64,000 nt of DNA, taken from contig JAXLTL010000007.1 in assembly GCA_046330075.1 (NCBI GenBank), positions 124,001-188,000 of the forward strand, written 5' to 3'. The position numbers and the translations under genes were made by a program. The stretch comes from JAJTFW01 sp046330075. GTDB lineage: Bacteria; Bacteroidota; Bacteroidia; AKYH767-A; OLB10. The notes under the pieces are model-generated. The model searched no databases and had not been told where the DNA came from. It saw nothing but the letters and a program-made list of their open reading frames with translations. Positions 9,475-17,603 of this stretch are shown here, in pieces; within the stretch, counting starts at the first letter, position 1; the number at the start of each line of letters is the position of its first letter.

Positions 9475-10792
9475 ACTCTTCGCCCCCGGTGAAGATTTTT
9501 ATGTGATCGATCCCGCAGGGCGTGTGAGAGGAGAGCGAGAAGAAATACCCTCACCCCTCCGTAAATCGTCGGACCACGACGAGCAGCCATCCTTTGTTGC
9601 CGATCTCCGCAACGGAGAAATTGTTCTTTACAGTTCCTCCTGTGGCGACGAGCGCTGGCTCAGTTTTGACTATATCAACAACCCCGACGGCACCATCCGC
9701 TGGTTTTATCCCTCTGCGGGAGTCCACGCCGGACACCTCAGCCTCTACAATGCTGTATCTGTAAAAGCCAGGCTCTACAAAACACTCACCCGCATAGCAT
9801 GGAAGCTTGGTCAGCATCACCGTATGGCCTCAGGTACGTTCAGAGTGCAACAAAAGCTGTACGAATCAGTACAAATGAGGTACGGAATCACCTTCCGCGA
9901 GGCGGCCTCCTTCTTTACCGGAACGAGAGGTGCCACCCGCAAGCTGGTGATTGAATTACACGACGAAGAACAAACAACGGGATTCATCAAGGTACCACTG
10001 ACCACAGCGGCGAAAGACCTCACAGAAAACGAATACGAAATGGTCAAATCACTCAGCAAATACGACTTCACCACGTTGAGTCTGCCGAAAATTTCTCCGC
10101 GGATCAATGGGCATGCCCGTTTATCCAATGTGAAACCGGCCATTGTAATTCCGGCCGACAGGATCACCAACATCCATCTTGCCGCCACAGCCGAACTGGT
10201 AGCCATCAGCCATGAAGTAAGGAAAATCGGAGCTACGCCGGTATGGGAAGCCATCGAAAACAATCTCCGTTTTCTCGGCAATGAAATTTATTTCATCAAC
10301 GAACTGAGCCGCGAGAAAACCGCAGATCTTATCGCACTGCTGAAAGAACTCTACAACCACATTGACATCCATACCCCCATCGCATTATCCGTATCACACG
10401 GTGACTTCACACCGTGGAATATGTACTGCGACGAACAACGATTGTATGTATACGACTGGGAAATGGCACGCAACGGCATTCCCATGTTCTTCGACCTGTT
10501 TCATTTCACCTATCAGAGTACTATCCTTCGCCAACGCAGAAATTACCCTGCCGTAAAAAACCAAATCGACCAATGGAGCCAACAACCTATGGCGCAGAAG
10601 TTGATACAAAAGTACCACGTCAACCTCGCCATGCACCAACAACTCTACCTGCTGTTCACAGCAAGCCACTATCTGCGTCAATATCTTGGCGAGAAAGAGC
10701 TGCTGATGCAAAGTCACTGGATGATCGACGCATGGACAGCCGCCATTCGCGATGGTCTGCAAATAGCGAAGACCGACAGGAACAAGATATGA
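9428..10792 (+). CDS. APH/choline-kinase-like phosphotransferase in EPS operon
   Basis: In this 454-residue protein the C-terminal half carries the protein-kinase-like phosphotransferase signature. SHGDFTPWNM (catalytic loop, H-x-D-x4-N) lies around residue 323. YDWEMA (the DFG-equivalent metal-binding Asp) lies about 20 residues later. The N-terminal half has no domain I recognise. The family phosphorylates small hydroxylated substrates such as aminosugars, choline or homoserine. Inside an EPS operon, phosphorylation of a sugar or a glycan precursor is a reasonable inference, not a demonstrated role. ATG at 9428 lies inside the upstream gene; the stop overlaps the next start (ATGA). Confidence 0.75.
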   Translation: MKPSPVYLTDLLILRELFAPGEDFYVIDPAGRVRGEREEIPSPLRKSSDHDEQPSFVADLRNGEIVLYSSSCGDERWLSFDYINNPDGTIRWFYPSAGVHAGHLSLYNAVSVKARLYKTLTRIAWKLGQHHRMASGTFRVQQKLYESVQMRYGITFREAASFFTGTRGATRKLVIELHDEEQTTGFIKVPLTTAAKDLTENEYEMVKSLSKYDFTTLSLPKISPRINGHARLSNVKPAIVIPADRITNIHLAATAELVAISHEVRKIGATPVWEAIENNLRFLGNEIYFINELSREKTADLIALLKELYNHIDIHTPIALSVSHGDFTPWNMYCDEQRLYVYDWEMARNGIPMFFDLFHFTYQSTILRQRRNYPAVKNQIDQWSQQPMAQKLIQKYHVNLAMHQQLYLLFTASHYLRQYLGEKELLMQSHWMIDAWTAAIRDGLQIAKTDRNKI

Positions 10793-12093
10793 ACCAGCGA
10801 AGACGCTATATCGAATATTACTTCCGGGAAATTTCCGGACTTCGTTATGCGCTCCTGAAATTTACACATGAGTCGGTTGCTGATATTCCGGAATCGTCCG
10901 ATATCGATATGCTGATTGACCAGAATGCGCGTCGCGAATTTCTGGAAATCATCGGTAAAGGGCCGGATATAAAACGCATCCACCTCTCAAAGAAATCATT
11001 TGCCACATATGTAAGCCTTCTCTTCAACGACGGCTCCTATCTGGAAATCGACTTACTCTTCCGTTTCGACCGGAAAGGCATTCTTTATCTGGATCCTCAG
11101 GAAATCCTGGATCATGCCATTGACCTTCCCGGCGGAATTAAAACAGCGTCAGTCTACCATAATTTTGAATATGTCCTGTTGTTTTACCTGCTGAATAGCG
11201 CGTCCGTACCGCAGCGCTACAGAGATTATTTCTCCACATTTACGTTTGAACAGCGTTCGGAAATTTTCACACACATCACAGGCCGGTATAAGGTAAATAT
11301 AAATGTCCTGGATGAGCTGTATGATTTCCAGTCACGTTTCACAGCCAAAATCAGGTCCTACGTCCATCACCGTAAAGCCAATAGAAATATACAGCTCCTC
11401 TTTCATAAACTGCGGTATTTACGCGACCTCACTCACGACGCGATTCATCACCGGGGCATCACTGTTACTTTCAGTGGTGTTGACGGAGCCGGCAAATCAA
11501 CGGTAATAGAAGAAATACGTCAATCACTTCAGGAGAAATATCGACAGAAAATAGTTGTGCTGCGGCATCGTCCGTCCCTGTTGCCCATTCTCTCCACTTT
11601 CCGTTACGGAAAGGCAGAGGCAGAAAAGCGTACGCGCGAAAAACTTCCGCGGCAAGGCACCAACAAAAGCAGCATCAGTTCGTTTTTCCGATTCCTCTAC
11701 TATTATCACGATTATCTGCTGGGGCAGTATTATGTGTACTTCCGCTATACCCTCAGGGGATATACCGTTTTATACGACCGCTATTATTTCGATTTCATCA
11801 TCGACTCCCGCCGCTCCAATATCGTATTGCCGAAGGGATTCCTGAAATTCTGCTATGCCTTTATCTTCAAACCACAGGTCAATGTATTTCTTTTTGCTCC
11901 TGCAGAAGTGATCTACAGCCGCAAACAGGAAATGTCCATCACCGACATCTCTGCGCTTACAACTGAGTACAAAGAACTTTTTGATGAACTCGGCAAAGAC
12001 AATAAAAGAGAACAATATTTAGTCATTAATAATGTAAACCTGGACGAAACACTCCGCCGTGTAATGAACGAATGTGTTTCAGCCGCTATTTAA
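10789..12093 (+). CDS. Nucleotidyltransferase-like / thymidylate-kinase-like fusion
   Basis: A 434-residue two-domain protein. Residues 30-90 carry the nucleotidyltransferase-fold pattern S-D-I-D (37-40) with a third carboxylate in LEIDLLF (D88). From about residue 223 a P-loop kinase domain follows with GVDGAGKST (230-238), a DRYYFD segment and LFAPAEVIYSRK, as in thymidylate kinases. It starts at ATG 10789 in a 4-nt ATGA overlap with the APH-like kinase, so the two are translationally coupled. The longer upstream frame (from 10414) is out-of-frame coding of the neighbour and was not used. Substrate unknown; the context suggests modification of an EPS precursor. Confidence 0.8.
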   Translation: MNQRRRYIEYYFREISGLRYALLKFTHESVADIPESSDIDMLIDQNARREFLEIIGKGPDIKRIHLSKKSFATYVSLLFNDGSYLEIDLLFRFDRKGILYLDPQEILDHAIDLPGGIKTASVYHNFEYVLLFYLLNSASVPQRYRDYFSTFTFEQRSEIFTHITGRYKVNINVLDELYDFQSRFTAKIRSYVHHRKANRNIQLLFHKLRYLRDLTHDAIHHRGITVTFSGVDGAGKSTVIEEIRQSLQEKYRQKIVVLRHRPSLLPILSTFRYGKAEAEKRTREKLPRQGTNKSSISSFFRFLYYYHDYLLGQYYVYFRYTLRGYTVLYDRYYFDFIIDSRRSNIVLPKGFLKFCYAFIFKPQVNVFLFAPAEVIYSRKQEMSITDISALTTEYKELFDELGKDNKREQYLVINNVNLDETLRRVMNECVSAAI

Positions 12094-12117
12094 AAAAATT
12101 CACCGTACCATATCACC

Positions 12118-12873
12118 ATGATTCGTCAACAACACACCGCGCCGAATACCTCCAATGTAACGGCACATTACCGCACTCCAGTAGTAGATCAGCTCCTCGG
12201 CCGAACCACACTTGAATGGACAACCGATGAGGGAGAAAAAGAAAGCCTTAGTGCCTCATTACGTTTTACGGACTACGAAGGAAACTTTCCTTCAGCGTAT
12301 AGCCTGATGCGCCTTCCTTATGTTGTAAAGACATGGTTTCAGACACGCAAATCACCGATTCTTCCGAAGCCGGTACCGTTTATCGTGTTGGATGCTATTA
12401 AATTCCTCGATAAGATCGTACAGCCGGGAATGTCGGTGGTAGAAGCCGGTGGAGGTAATTCCACGCTTTGGTTTCTTGAAAAAGGGGCGAAAGTGACCAC
12501 CTATGAACACAGTGCCGACTGGGCCAAATATATTCAGTGCACCATGCACGAAAAGCCAATGCGCTATCATGAAAGCAACAGCCGTATGAAAGTAATGCAG
12601 GGCGAAGCCGCCGTAGGGGATATGGAACTGATCCCTGACCACTCTGTGGATATCATTCTGGTAGACTGCATGAACGATTATACACGTCGTAATGATTGCA
12701 TCCGCGTACTCATGAATAAAGTTAAGCCCGGTGGCTGGCTGGTACTCGATAACAGCGACAACCCCGTCAACTGGGTGGGTGCTGAATACCTCGAAGGAAA
12801 GGAGATGCATCGCTTCAGCGGCTTTGCTCCCATGGGACTCTTCGTTTGTCAAACTACTTTCTGGAAAATGTAA
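12118..12873 (+). CDS. SAM-dependent methyltransferase in EPS operon
   Basis: The 251-residue protein has a class I methyltransferase core. VVEAGGGNSTLWFLEKG (motif I, around residues 104-120) is followed by a YEHS acidic strand end and DHSVDIILVDCMNDY as motif IV, then PGGWLVLDNSD as post-motif strand. It most resembles small-molecule or glycan O-methyltransferases rather than RNA enzymes. The position suggests methylation of an EPS sugar or of a precursor. The stop TAA shares its last base with the next ATG (TAATG), indicating coupled translation. Substrate is unknown. Confidence 0.75.
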   Translation: MIRQQHTAPNTSNVTAHYRTPVVDQLLGRTTLEWTTDEGEKESLSASLRFTDYEGNFPSAYSLMRLPYVVKTWFQTRKSPILPKPVPFIVLDAIKFLDKIVQPGMSVVEAGGGNSTLWFLEKGAKVTTYEHSADWAKYIQCTMHEKPMRYHESNSRMKVMQGEAAVGDMELIPDHSVDIILVDCMNDYTRRNDCIRVLMNKVKPGGWLVLDNSDNPVNWVGAEYLEGKEMHRFSGFAPMGLFVCQTTFWKM

Positions 12874-13604
12874 TGTTACTGCGACGACTCGTATTAACAC
12901 TTGGAAAGAAGAAAAATCCTTCGTTCGAACTGGACCCCTCCGTCAGTGAAGGCGTCCTTTTCGGCTTTATGACTGATAAGGCGATCGCCTGGCTGCGCGG
13001 ACTGAAATATTTCCGTGCGCAACGCGGTCTTCTGCTCTTTGCCGGCCGGGGTACCCGCATCCGCGGAACTTCACAGGCACATTTCGGTAAGGCGGTACAG
13101 TTAGGAGATGGTGTACAGATCACCGCCTGGGGAAAAGCCGGGTTATCCATTGGGGATTACTCCTGGATTGGCAGTCATTCTTATCTCAAGGTATCCTTCT
13201 CGTTTAACGACCCCGGTAAATTTATCCGTATCGGACATCATGTCGGACTCGGGGAATATGCGCACCTCGGCGGTGCAGGCGGACTCACCATCGGCGATGA
13301 TTGTATCATCGGTCCTTATCTGAGCTGCCACCCTGAAAACCATCGTTTTCTCGACGAACAGCAATTGATTCGCCTCCAGGGCACAGAACGCAAAGGCATC
13401 ACCATTGGCAGAAACTGCTGGATCGGCGCTAAAGTGACCATTCTTGATGGCGTCACCATCGGCGAAAATTGTGTGATTGCGGCAGGCGCCGTCGTCACCA
13501 AAAGCATGCCCGCCAATGCGGTGATCGGCGGAATGCCAGCCAGAGTGATCCGCTACAGAGCAACAAATTCAGACAAAGAAACGTTTAGCGGGATGACCGC
13601 CTGA
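12873..13604 (+). CDS. Hexapeptide-repeat acyltransferase, left-handed beta-helix
   Basis: The 243-residue protein has imperfect hexapeptide repeats from about residue 75 to 230, including LTIGDDCIIGP, ITIGRNCWIGAKVTILDGVTIGENCVIAAGAVVTK and the terminal NAVIGGMPARVI. That last segment is a strong signature of the O-acetyltransferase subgroup (WcaF/NodL/LacA-like). The catalytic His of this family is represented by CHPENH. Acetylation of EPS sugars is likely. ATG 12873 overlaps the preceding stop; the TTG 27 nt upstream is less likely. Next gene starts 3 nt after the stop. Confidence 0.85.
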   Translation: MLLRRLVLTLGKKKNPSFELDPSVSEGVLFGFMTDKAIAWLRGLKYFRAQRGLLLFAGRGTRIRGTSQAHFGKAVQLGDGVQITAWGKAGLSIGDYSWIGSHSYLKVSFSFNDPGKFIRIGHHVGLGEYAHLGGAGGLTIGDDCIIGPYLSCHPENHRFLDEQQLIRLQGTERKGITIGRNCWIGAKVTILDGVTIGENCVIAAGAVVTKSMPANAVIGGMPARVIRYRATNSDKETFSGMTA

Positions 13605-13607
13605 CAC

Positions 13608-14864
13608 ATGGAGCAGAAGAAAGAAAACACCGTACTGGTGAGTGCATATGCCGTAAATCCTTACCATGGGTCGGAAGACGGCATGGGCTGGAATTTTATT
13701 CAGCAGATTGCACGTTTTAATAAAGTGATTGCGGTGACCCGTGAAAACACACGCGGTCCCATCGAACGATACATGGCCGAACATCCCAGTGATGTGTATG
13801 CCAATATCCGCTTCGTATATTATGATCTGCCACAATGGGCCCGCTTCTGGAAAAAAGGAAGCCGTGGCGCGTTGCTGTATTATTATCTCTGGCAGATTTT
13901 CCTTCCCGGCTTTGTGAGGAAGAAAAAACTAGAGTTCGACATTGTGCATAACCTCAATTTCCACAACGACTGGACACCGTCAATGTTGTGGAGGTTACGC
14001 AAACCCTTTGTATGGGGTCCTATCGGCCACCATCCGCGTATTCCGAAAGATTATGTGCTCCACGTTTACGGATGGAAAACCTATGTAATGGAAGAGCTGA
14101 AGTGGATGACCAAGAAATATTTCTGGAAAGTAGATCCGCTGCTGCGTCAAACTGTTTCGCATGCGGATACGGTTATCGCCATGAACTCCGGAGTAGAACG
14201 CGTGCTGGATGTCGATCATGGTAAAGTGCTGCACATGCCCAGCGTAAGTACTGAGGCCCCAACAGAGATAAAAGAAGTGCGCAAGGGAGAAGGGTTTACC
14301 GTTCTTTCCTCCGGAAGATTTGTACCGTTAAAAGGCTTCGACATTACGATTCGTTCGTTTGCACGATTTTATCATCAGCTGCCCATTGCTGCGCGTCCCT
14401 TTGTTCGTCTTGTGCTGGTAGGAGATGGTCCGTATAAAAAATACCTCGAACGCTTAGCGGAAGAGATGGAGATCGCTGATCGCGTGACCTTCATAGCCTG
14501 GCTGCATCGTTCGGATTATAAAAAACTCTACAGTGAATCGGATGTATTCCTGTTCCCCAGTCACGAAGGCGCGGGAATGGTAGTAGCCGAAGCATTGTCG
14601 TATGGACTGCCGGTTGTCTGCTTCAGAAACGAAGGTCCGGGAGAGTTTGTCAACAAGGACTGTGGTATAACGGTTCCGTATAGCCGATATAACACCTCCG
14701 TGACCCGTTTTTCCGAAGCCTTGCGCTTGCTTCACGACAATACCCGCCTGTACTATAAACTTTCCGAAGGCGCCCGTCGCACGTTCAAAGAGCAGTTCGA
14801 CTGGAACCTGAAAGGTGAGCGTCTGAAAAACCTGTACGATCACCTGACCCGTAAAGCCGGATAA
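13608..14864 (+). CDS. GT-B (GT4-like) glycosyltransferase
   Basis: The 418-residue protein carries N-terminal SAYAVNPYHGSEDGMGW, typical of a subset of EPS GT4 enzymes. The C-terminal donor-binding domain contains VLSSGRFVPLKGFDITIRSF and FPSHEGAGMVVAEALSYGLPVV with the E-x7-E-type motif. Expected to add one sugar of the EPS repeat unit at the cytoplasmic face of the membrane. Located 3 nt after the acyltransferase and 1 nt before the next glycosyltransferase, so operonic. Donor sugar cannot be read from sequence. Confidence 0.85.
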   Translation: MEQKKENTVLVSAYAVNPYHGSEDGMGWNFIQQIARFNKVIAVTRENTRGPIERYMAEHPSDVYANIRFVYYDLPQWARFWKKGSRGALLYYYLWQIFLPGFVRKKKLEFDIVHNLNFHNDWTPSMLWRLRKPFVWGPIGHHPRIPKDYVLHVYGWKTYVMEELKWMTKKYFWKVDPLLRQTVSHADTVIAMNSGVERVLDVDHGKVLHMPSVSTEAPTEIKEVRKGEGFTVLSSGRFVPLKGFDITIRSFARFYHQLPIAARPFVRLVLVGDGPYKKYLERLAEEMEIADRVTFIAWLHRSDYKKLYSESDVFLFPSHEGAGMVVAEALSYGLPVVCFRNEGPGEFVNKDCGITVPYSRYNTSVTRFSEALRLLHDNTRLYYKLSEGARRTFKEQFDWNLKGERLKNLYDHLTRKAG

Positions 14865-14865
14865 G

Positions 14866-15954
14866 ATGTCGACACCGGGGAGAAAAACAATTGTTGCGGT
14901 GCATCTGCTGAATGATTTCAGCGGGAGCCCGCTCGTTTTTTCTCAGGCCCTGCGTGCGCTGCAGAAAGAGGGACACGAAGTCATTATTCACACCAGCCGC
15001 TGGAAAGAGGGTTTCCTGAATAAAGTACCTGCGCGTTTTGTAGGTTTTCCTTACCGCTTTTATTCCAATACACTAATGCGGTTAACGGCCTTCCTGTTCA
15101 GTCAGGTTTATTTGTTCTTTCAGTTGTTACACTACCGGAAAACCGATGCGGTGATCTACGTAAACACCATGTTGCCCTTTGGCGCAGCATTGGCGGGAGC
15201 GGTGATGGGAAAGAAAGTAGTGTATCATCTCCACGAGAGCTATATACGTCCGGCTGCATTAAAGGGCTTCCTGCGTTTTATTGCTGCGAAGACTGCCGAC
15301 AAGATCCTCTACGTTTCAGGTTATTTGGAAAGAGAAGAACGCATCAACGGTGTTGACGGCACCGTGGTGTACAACGCCGTATCCGACGAGTTCATCCATC
15401 AGGCTGCAGCGCATCAATACAGTCAACAACCGGAGAAAACCTTCATGGTGCTGATGGTATGTTCACTCAAGGATTACAAAGGTATTCCCGAATTTTTACG
15501 ACTGGCAGCACGTCATCCACAACTCAAATTTGAGATGGTGATCAATGCAACGGATACGGACATCCGTCAATATTTTTCAAAGCATACGGTGCCGCAAAAC
15601 TTCGTTTGGCATCCCGTACAGCGCAACCTCGACACTTTTTACCGGCGAGCGAGCCTGGTGGTGAACCTCACCAATCCTGACCAGTGCATAGAAACCTTTG
15701 GCATGACCATACTCGAAGCCATGTGTTATGGCATTCCGGTGATTGCCCCGCCGGTAGGAGGCCCGACAGAGCTTGTACAGGAACAGCAAAACGGATTTAC
15801 CATCGACGTGCGCGACGAAGCTACACTTGATTTTCGTTTACAGTATTTGGCCGAAAATCCGGAGTTCATGGAGCAGCTCAGCGAAGGTGCCCGTAAAACT
15901 GCTGAACGTTTTACAGCCGGACAATTCAACAAAGAAATCATCCGGAATTTTTAG
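14866..15954 (+). CDS. GT-B (GT4-like) glycosyltransferase, last gene of EPS operon 1
   Basis: The 362-residue product has the GT4 donor-site region ETFGMTILEAMCYGIPVIAPPVGGPTELV in its C-terminal domain. The interdomain strand MVLMVCSLKDYKGIPEF is also present, and the N-terminal acceptor domain contains LNDFSGSPLVFSQAL. Function is sugar transfer in EPS assembly; specificity unknown. It starts 1 nt after the upstream stop. A 428-nt non-coding gap follows, so the operon probably ends here, although I see no strong terminator. Confidence 0.85.
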   Translation: MSTPGRKTIVAVHLLNDFSGSPLVFSQALRALQKEGHEVIIHTSRWKEGFLNKVPARFVGFPYRFYSNTLMRLTAFLFSQVYLFFQLLHYRKTDAVIYVNTMLPFGAALAGAVMGKKVVYHLHESYIRPAALKGFLRFIAAKTADKILYVSGYLEREERINGVDGTVVYNAVSDEFIHQAAAHQYSQQPEKTFMVLMVCSLKDYKGIPEFLRLAARHPQLKFEMVINATDTDIRQYFSKHTVPQNFVWHPVQRNLDTFYRRASLVVNLTNPDQCIETFGMTILEAMCYGIPVIAPPVGGPTELVQEQQNGFTIDVRDEATLDFRLQYLAENPEFMEQLSEGARKTAERFTAGQFNKEIIRNF

Positions 15955-16382
15955 GTGTTGTTAACCGTGATCTGAAAATCGGATCTGAAAACCTTGCTTT
16001 CAACAGGCGCAATGACGGTACTGTCAATAATAGCTTTATAAAATCCAGCTGCAGGATGGTTCTATCCTTCAGTATATAGGTCCGGCCATCCGAAGCCATG
16101 CAGCGGCTAACTCAGTGAATTTCCAGCAGGTTGCACGTTGTAAGGTTTCCTGTAAGGTTTCTCTTCATTTTGTCCCTTTTTAAAAGCGATTGTAAAAGGA
16201 ACAGCGTCTGATTTTTGTTAAACGGCTGATTTTAGCCTTTCAGCGTAAGTGGCCTCCTGTTTCGGGAGAAATTTTCAATGCAAGAATCGGCATCAATTCG
16301 AGTCGATTTCACTCAGAACCTTACACTGTAAGCACTCGTACAAATTTTCTGTGCAGGCCCCCTCTGTGGGCTGTAAATTCTG
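15955..16382. other. Intergenic/leader region before second glycan unit
   Basis: There is no convincing open frame in these 428 nt. Visible structures are two adjacent 12-bp direct repeats (TGTAAGGTTTCC/T, 16139-16162), a weak hairpin around 16170-16200 with CCTTTT/AAAAGG arms, and the near-palindrome CTTACACTGTAAG at 16320-16332, 51 nt before the next start. The region probably contains the promoter and possibly a regulatory leader of the downstream unit, but I could not identify a clear TTG/TAnnTTTG pair. Confidence 0.5.
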
Positions 16383-17603
16383 ATGGACAAAGAAACCCTG
16401 AACCTGAGCATGAAGAAATTACGTGTGGCCATCATTGGCACTACCGGTTTACCCGCGCGATATGGCGGTTTTGAAACACTTGCCGAACACCTCGTCAGCA
16501 CACTTGCATCGCAGTTTGACATGACCGTTTATTGCAGCAGCAAGTATTTCGGGAAGCCCGGAAAACGCCTGGAATCCTACAAGGGCGCAAAACTCCATTA
16601 TATCAACCTGAATGCAAACGGTTATCAGAGCATTCCTTACGATATCCGCAGCATGTTGCATGCGGCGAAGAACAACGATGTACTGCTGGTGCTTGGTGTT
16701 TCAGGTGCGATGATGCTTCCGTTTCTGAAGATGTTCACCAACAAACCCATCCTCGTGAATATCGACGGACAGGAATGGAAACGTGATAAATGGAACTGGA
16801 TCGCAAAGAAAGTACTTGGATTCAGTGAAAAGCTGGCAGTGGCTTTTGCCGATCAGCTCATCACCGACAACAAAGTCATTCAGTCGTATGTAGAACGCGA
16901 ATACCATCGTGAGAAAACGTTGCTGATTGAATATGGCGGCGATCACGTGAAGCGGATTCCGCTGAGCAACGATACGCTTGCCCAATATCCCTTTTTACAA
17001 CAGCCTTACGCGTTCAACGTGAGCCGCATTGAACCGGAAAATAATATCCATATGATCCTCGACGCATTCAAGCGTTGCCCGGATCGTAATCTGGTGATAG
17101 TAGGTCTCTGGAATCACGGACAATACGGAATGGATCTGAAAGAGCGCTTCGGACATTATCCAAACATCCATCTGCTCGACCCGATCTACGATCAGGACAA
17201 ACTGAACGAGATCCGTTCTAACGCTGACGTCTATGTGCACGGCCACAGTGCCGGTGGCACCAATCCGAGTCTGGTTGAAGCTATGTGTCTGGGTTTACCC
17301 ATCATCAGCTATGGTGTAAGCTACAACCGCGAAACGACCAACCACCGTGCCCGCTATTTCAACAATGGTGAAGAGTTGCTGGAGGTACTGCAGGGACTCA
17401 CCGACGCCGAGAAGAAAACCATCGGTCGTGAAATGGAACAATACGGATTGCAGCGCTATACCTGGCAGCGCATTACTTCATTGTATGCTTCTGCATTTAA
17501 AGGGGAAGCACCTGCATACGACCAGCTCCTCAACGAAATCAAGTCGCACCAACCTGAAAATATTCAGGCTGATCTCAACTCCGAAACCGTACACCGCGCA
17601 TGA
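16383..17603 (+). CDS. DUF1972-type glycosyltransferase, GT4-like
   Basis: The 406-residue protein begins with the DUF1972 signature VAIIGTTGLPARYGGFETLAEHL followed by an acceptor domain with NIDGQEWKRDKW. The C-terminal GT4-type half includes HGHSAGGTNPSLVEAMCLGLPIISY. DUF1972 enzymes include rhamnosyl- and other deoxysugar transferases of surface polysaccharides. The start could be 16383 or the in-frame ATG at 16410, which sits right before the conserved KKLRVAIIG; neither has a visible ribosome-binding site. The 3' end overlaps the adhesin gene by ATGA, linking glycosylation and the secreted protein in one transcript. Confidence 0.85.
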   Translation: MDKETLNLSMKKLRVAIIGTTGLPARYGGFETLAEHLVSTLASQFDMTVYCSSKYFGKPGKRLESYKGAKLHYINLNANGYQSIPYDIRSMLHAAKNNDVLLVLGVSGAMMLPFLKMFTNKPILVNIDGQEWKRDKWNWIAKKVLGFSEKLAVAFADQLITDNKVIQSYVEREYHREKTLLIEYGGDHVKRIPLSNDTLAQYPFLQQPYAFNVSRIEPENNIHMILDAFKRCPDRNLVIVGLWNHGQYGMDLKERFGHYPNIHLLDPIYDQDKLNEIRSNADVYVHGHSAGGTNPSLVEAMCLGLPIISYGVSYNRETTNHRARYFNNGEELLEVLQGLTDAEKKTIGREMEQYGLQRYTWQRITSLYASAFKGEAPAYDQLLNEIKSHQPENIQADLNSETVHRA

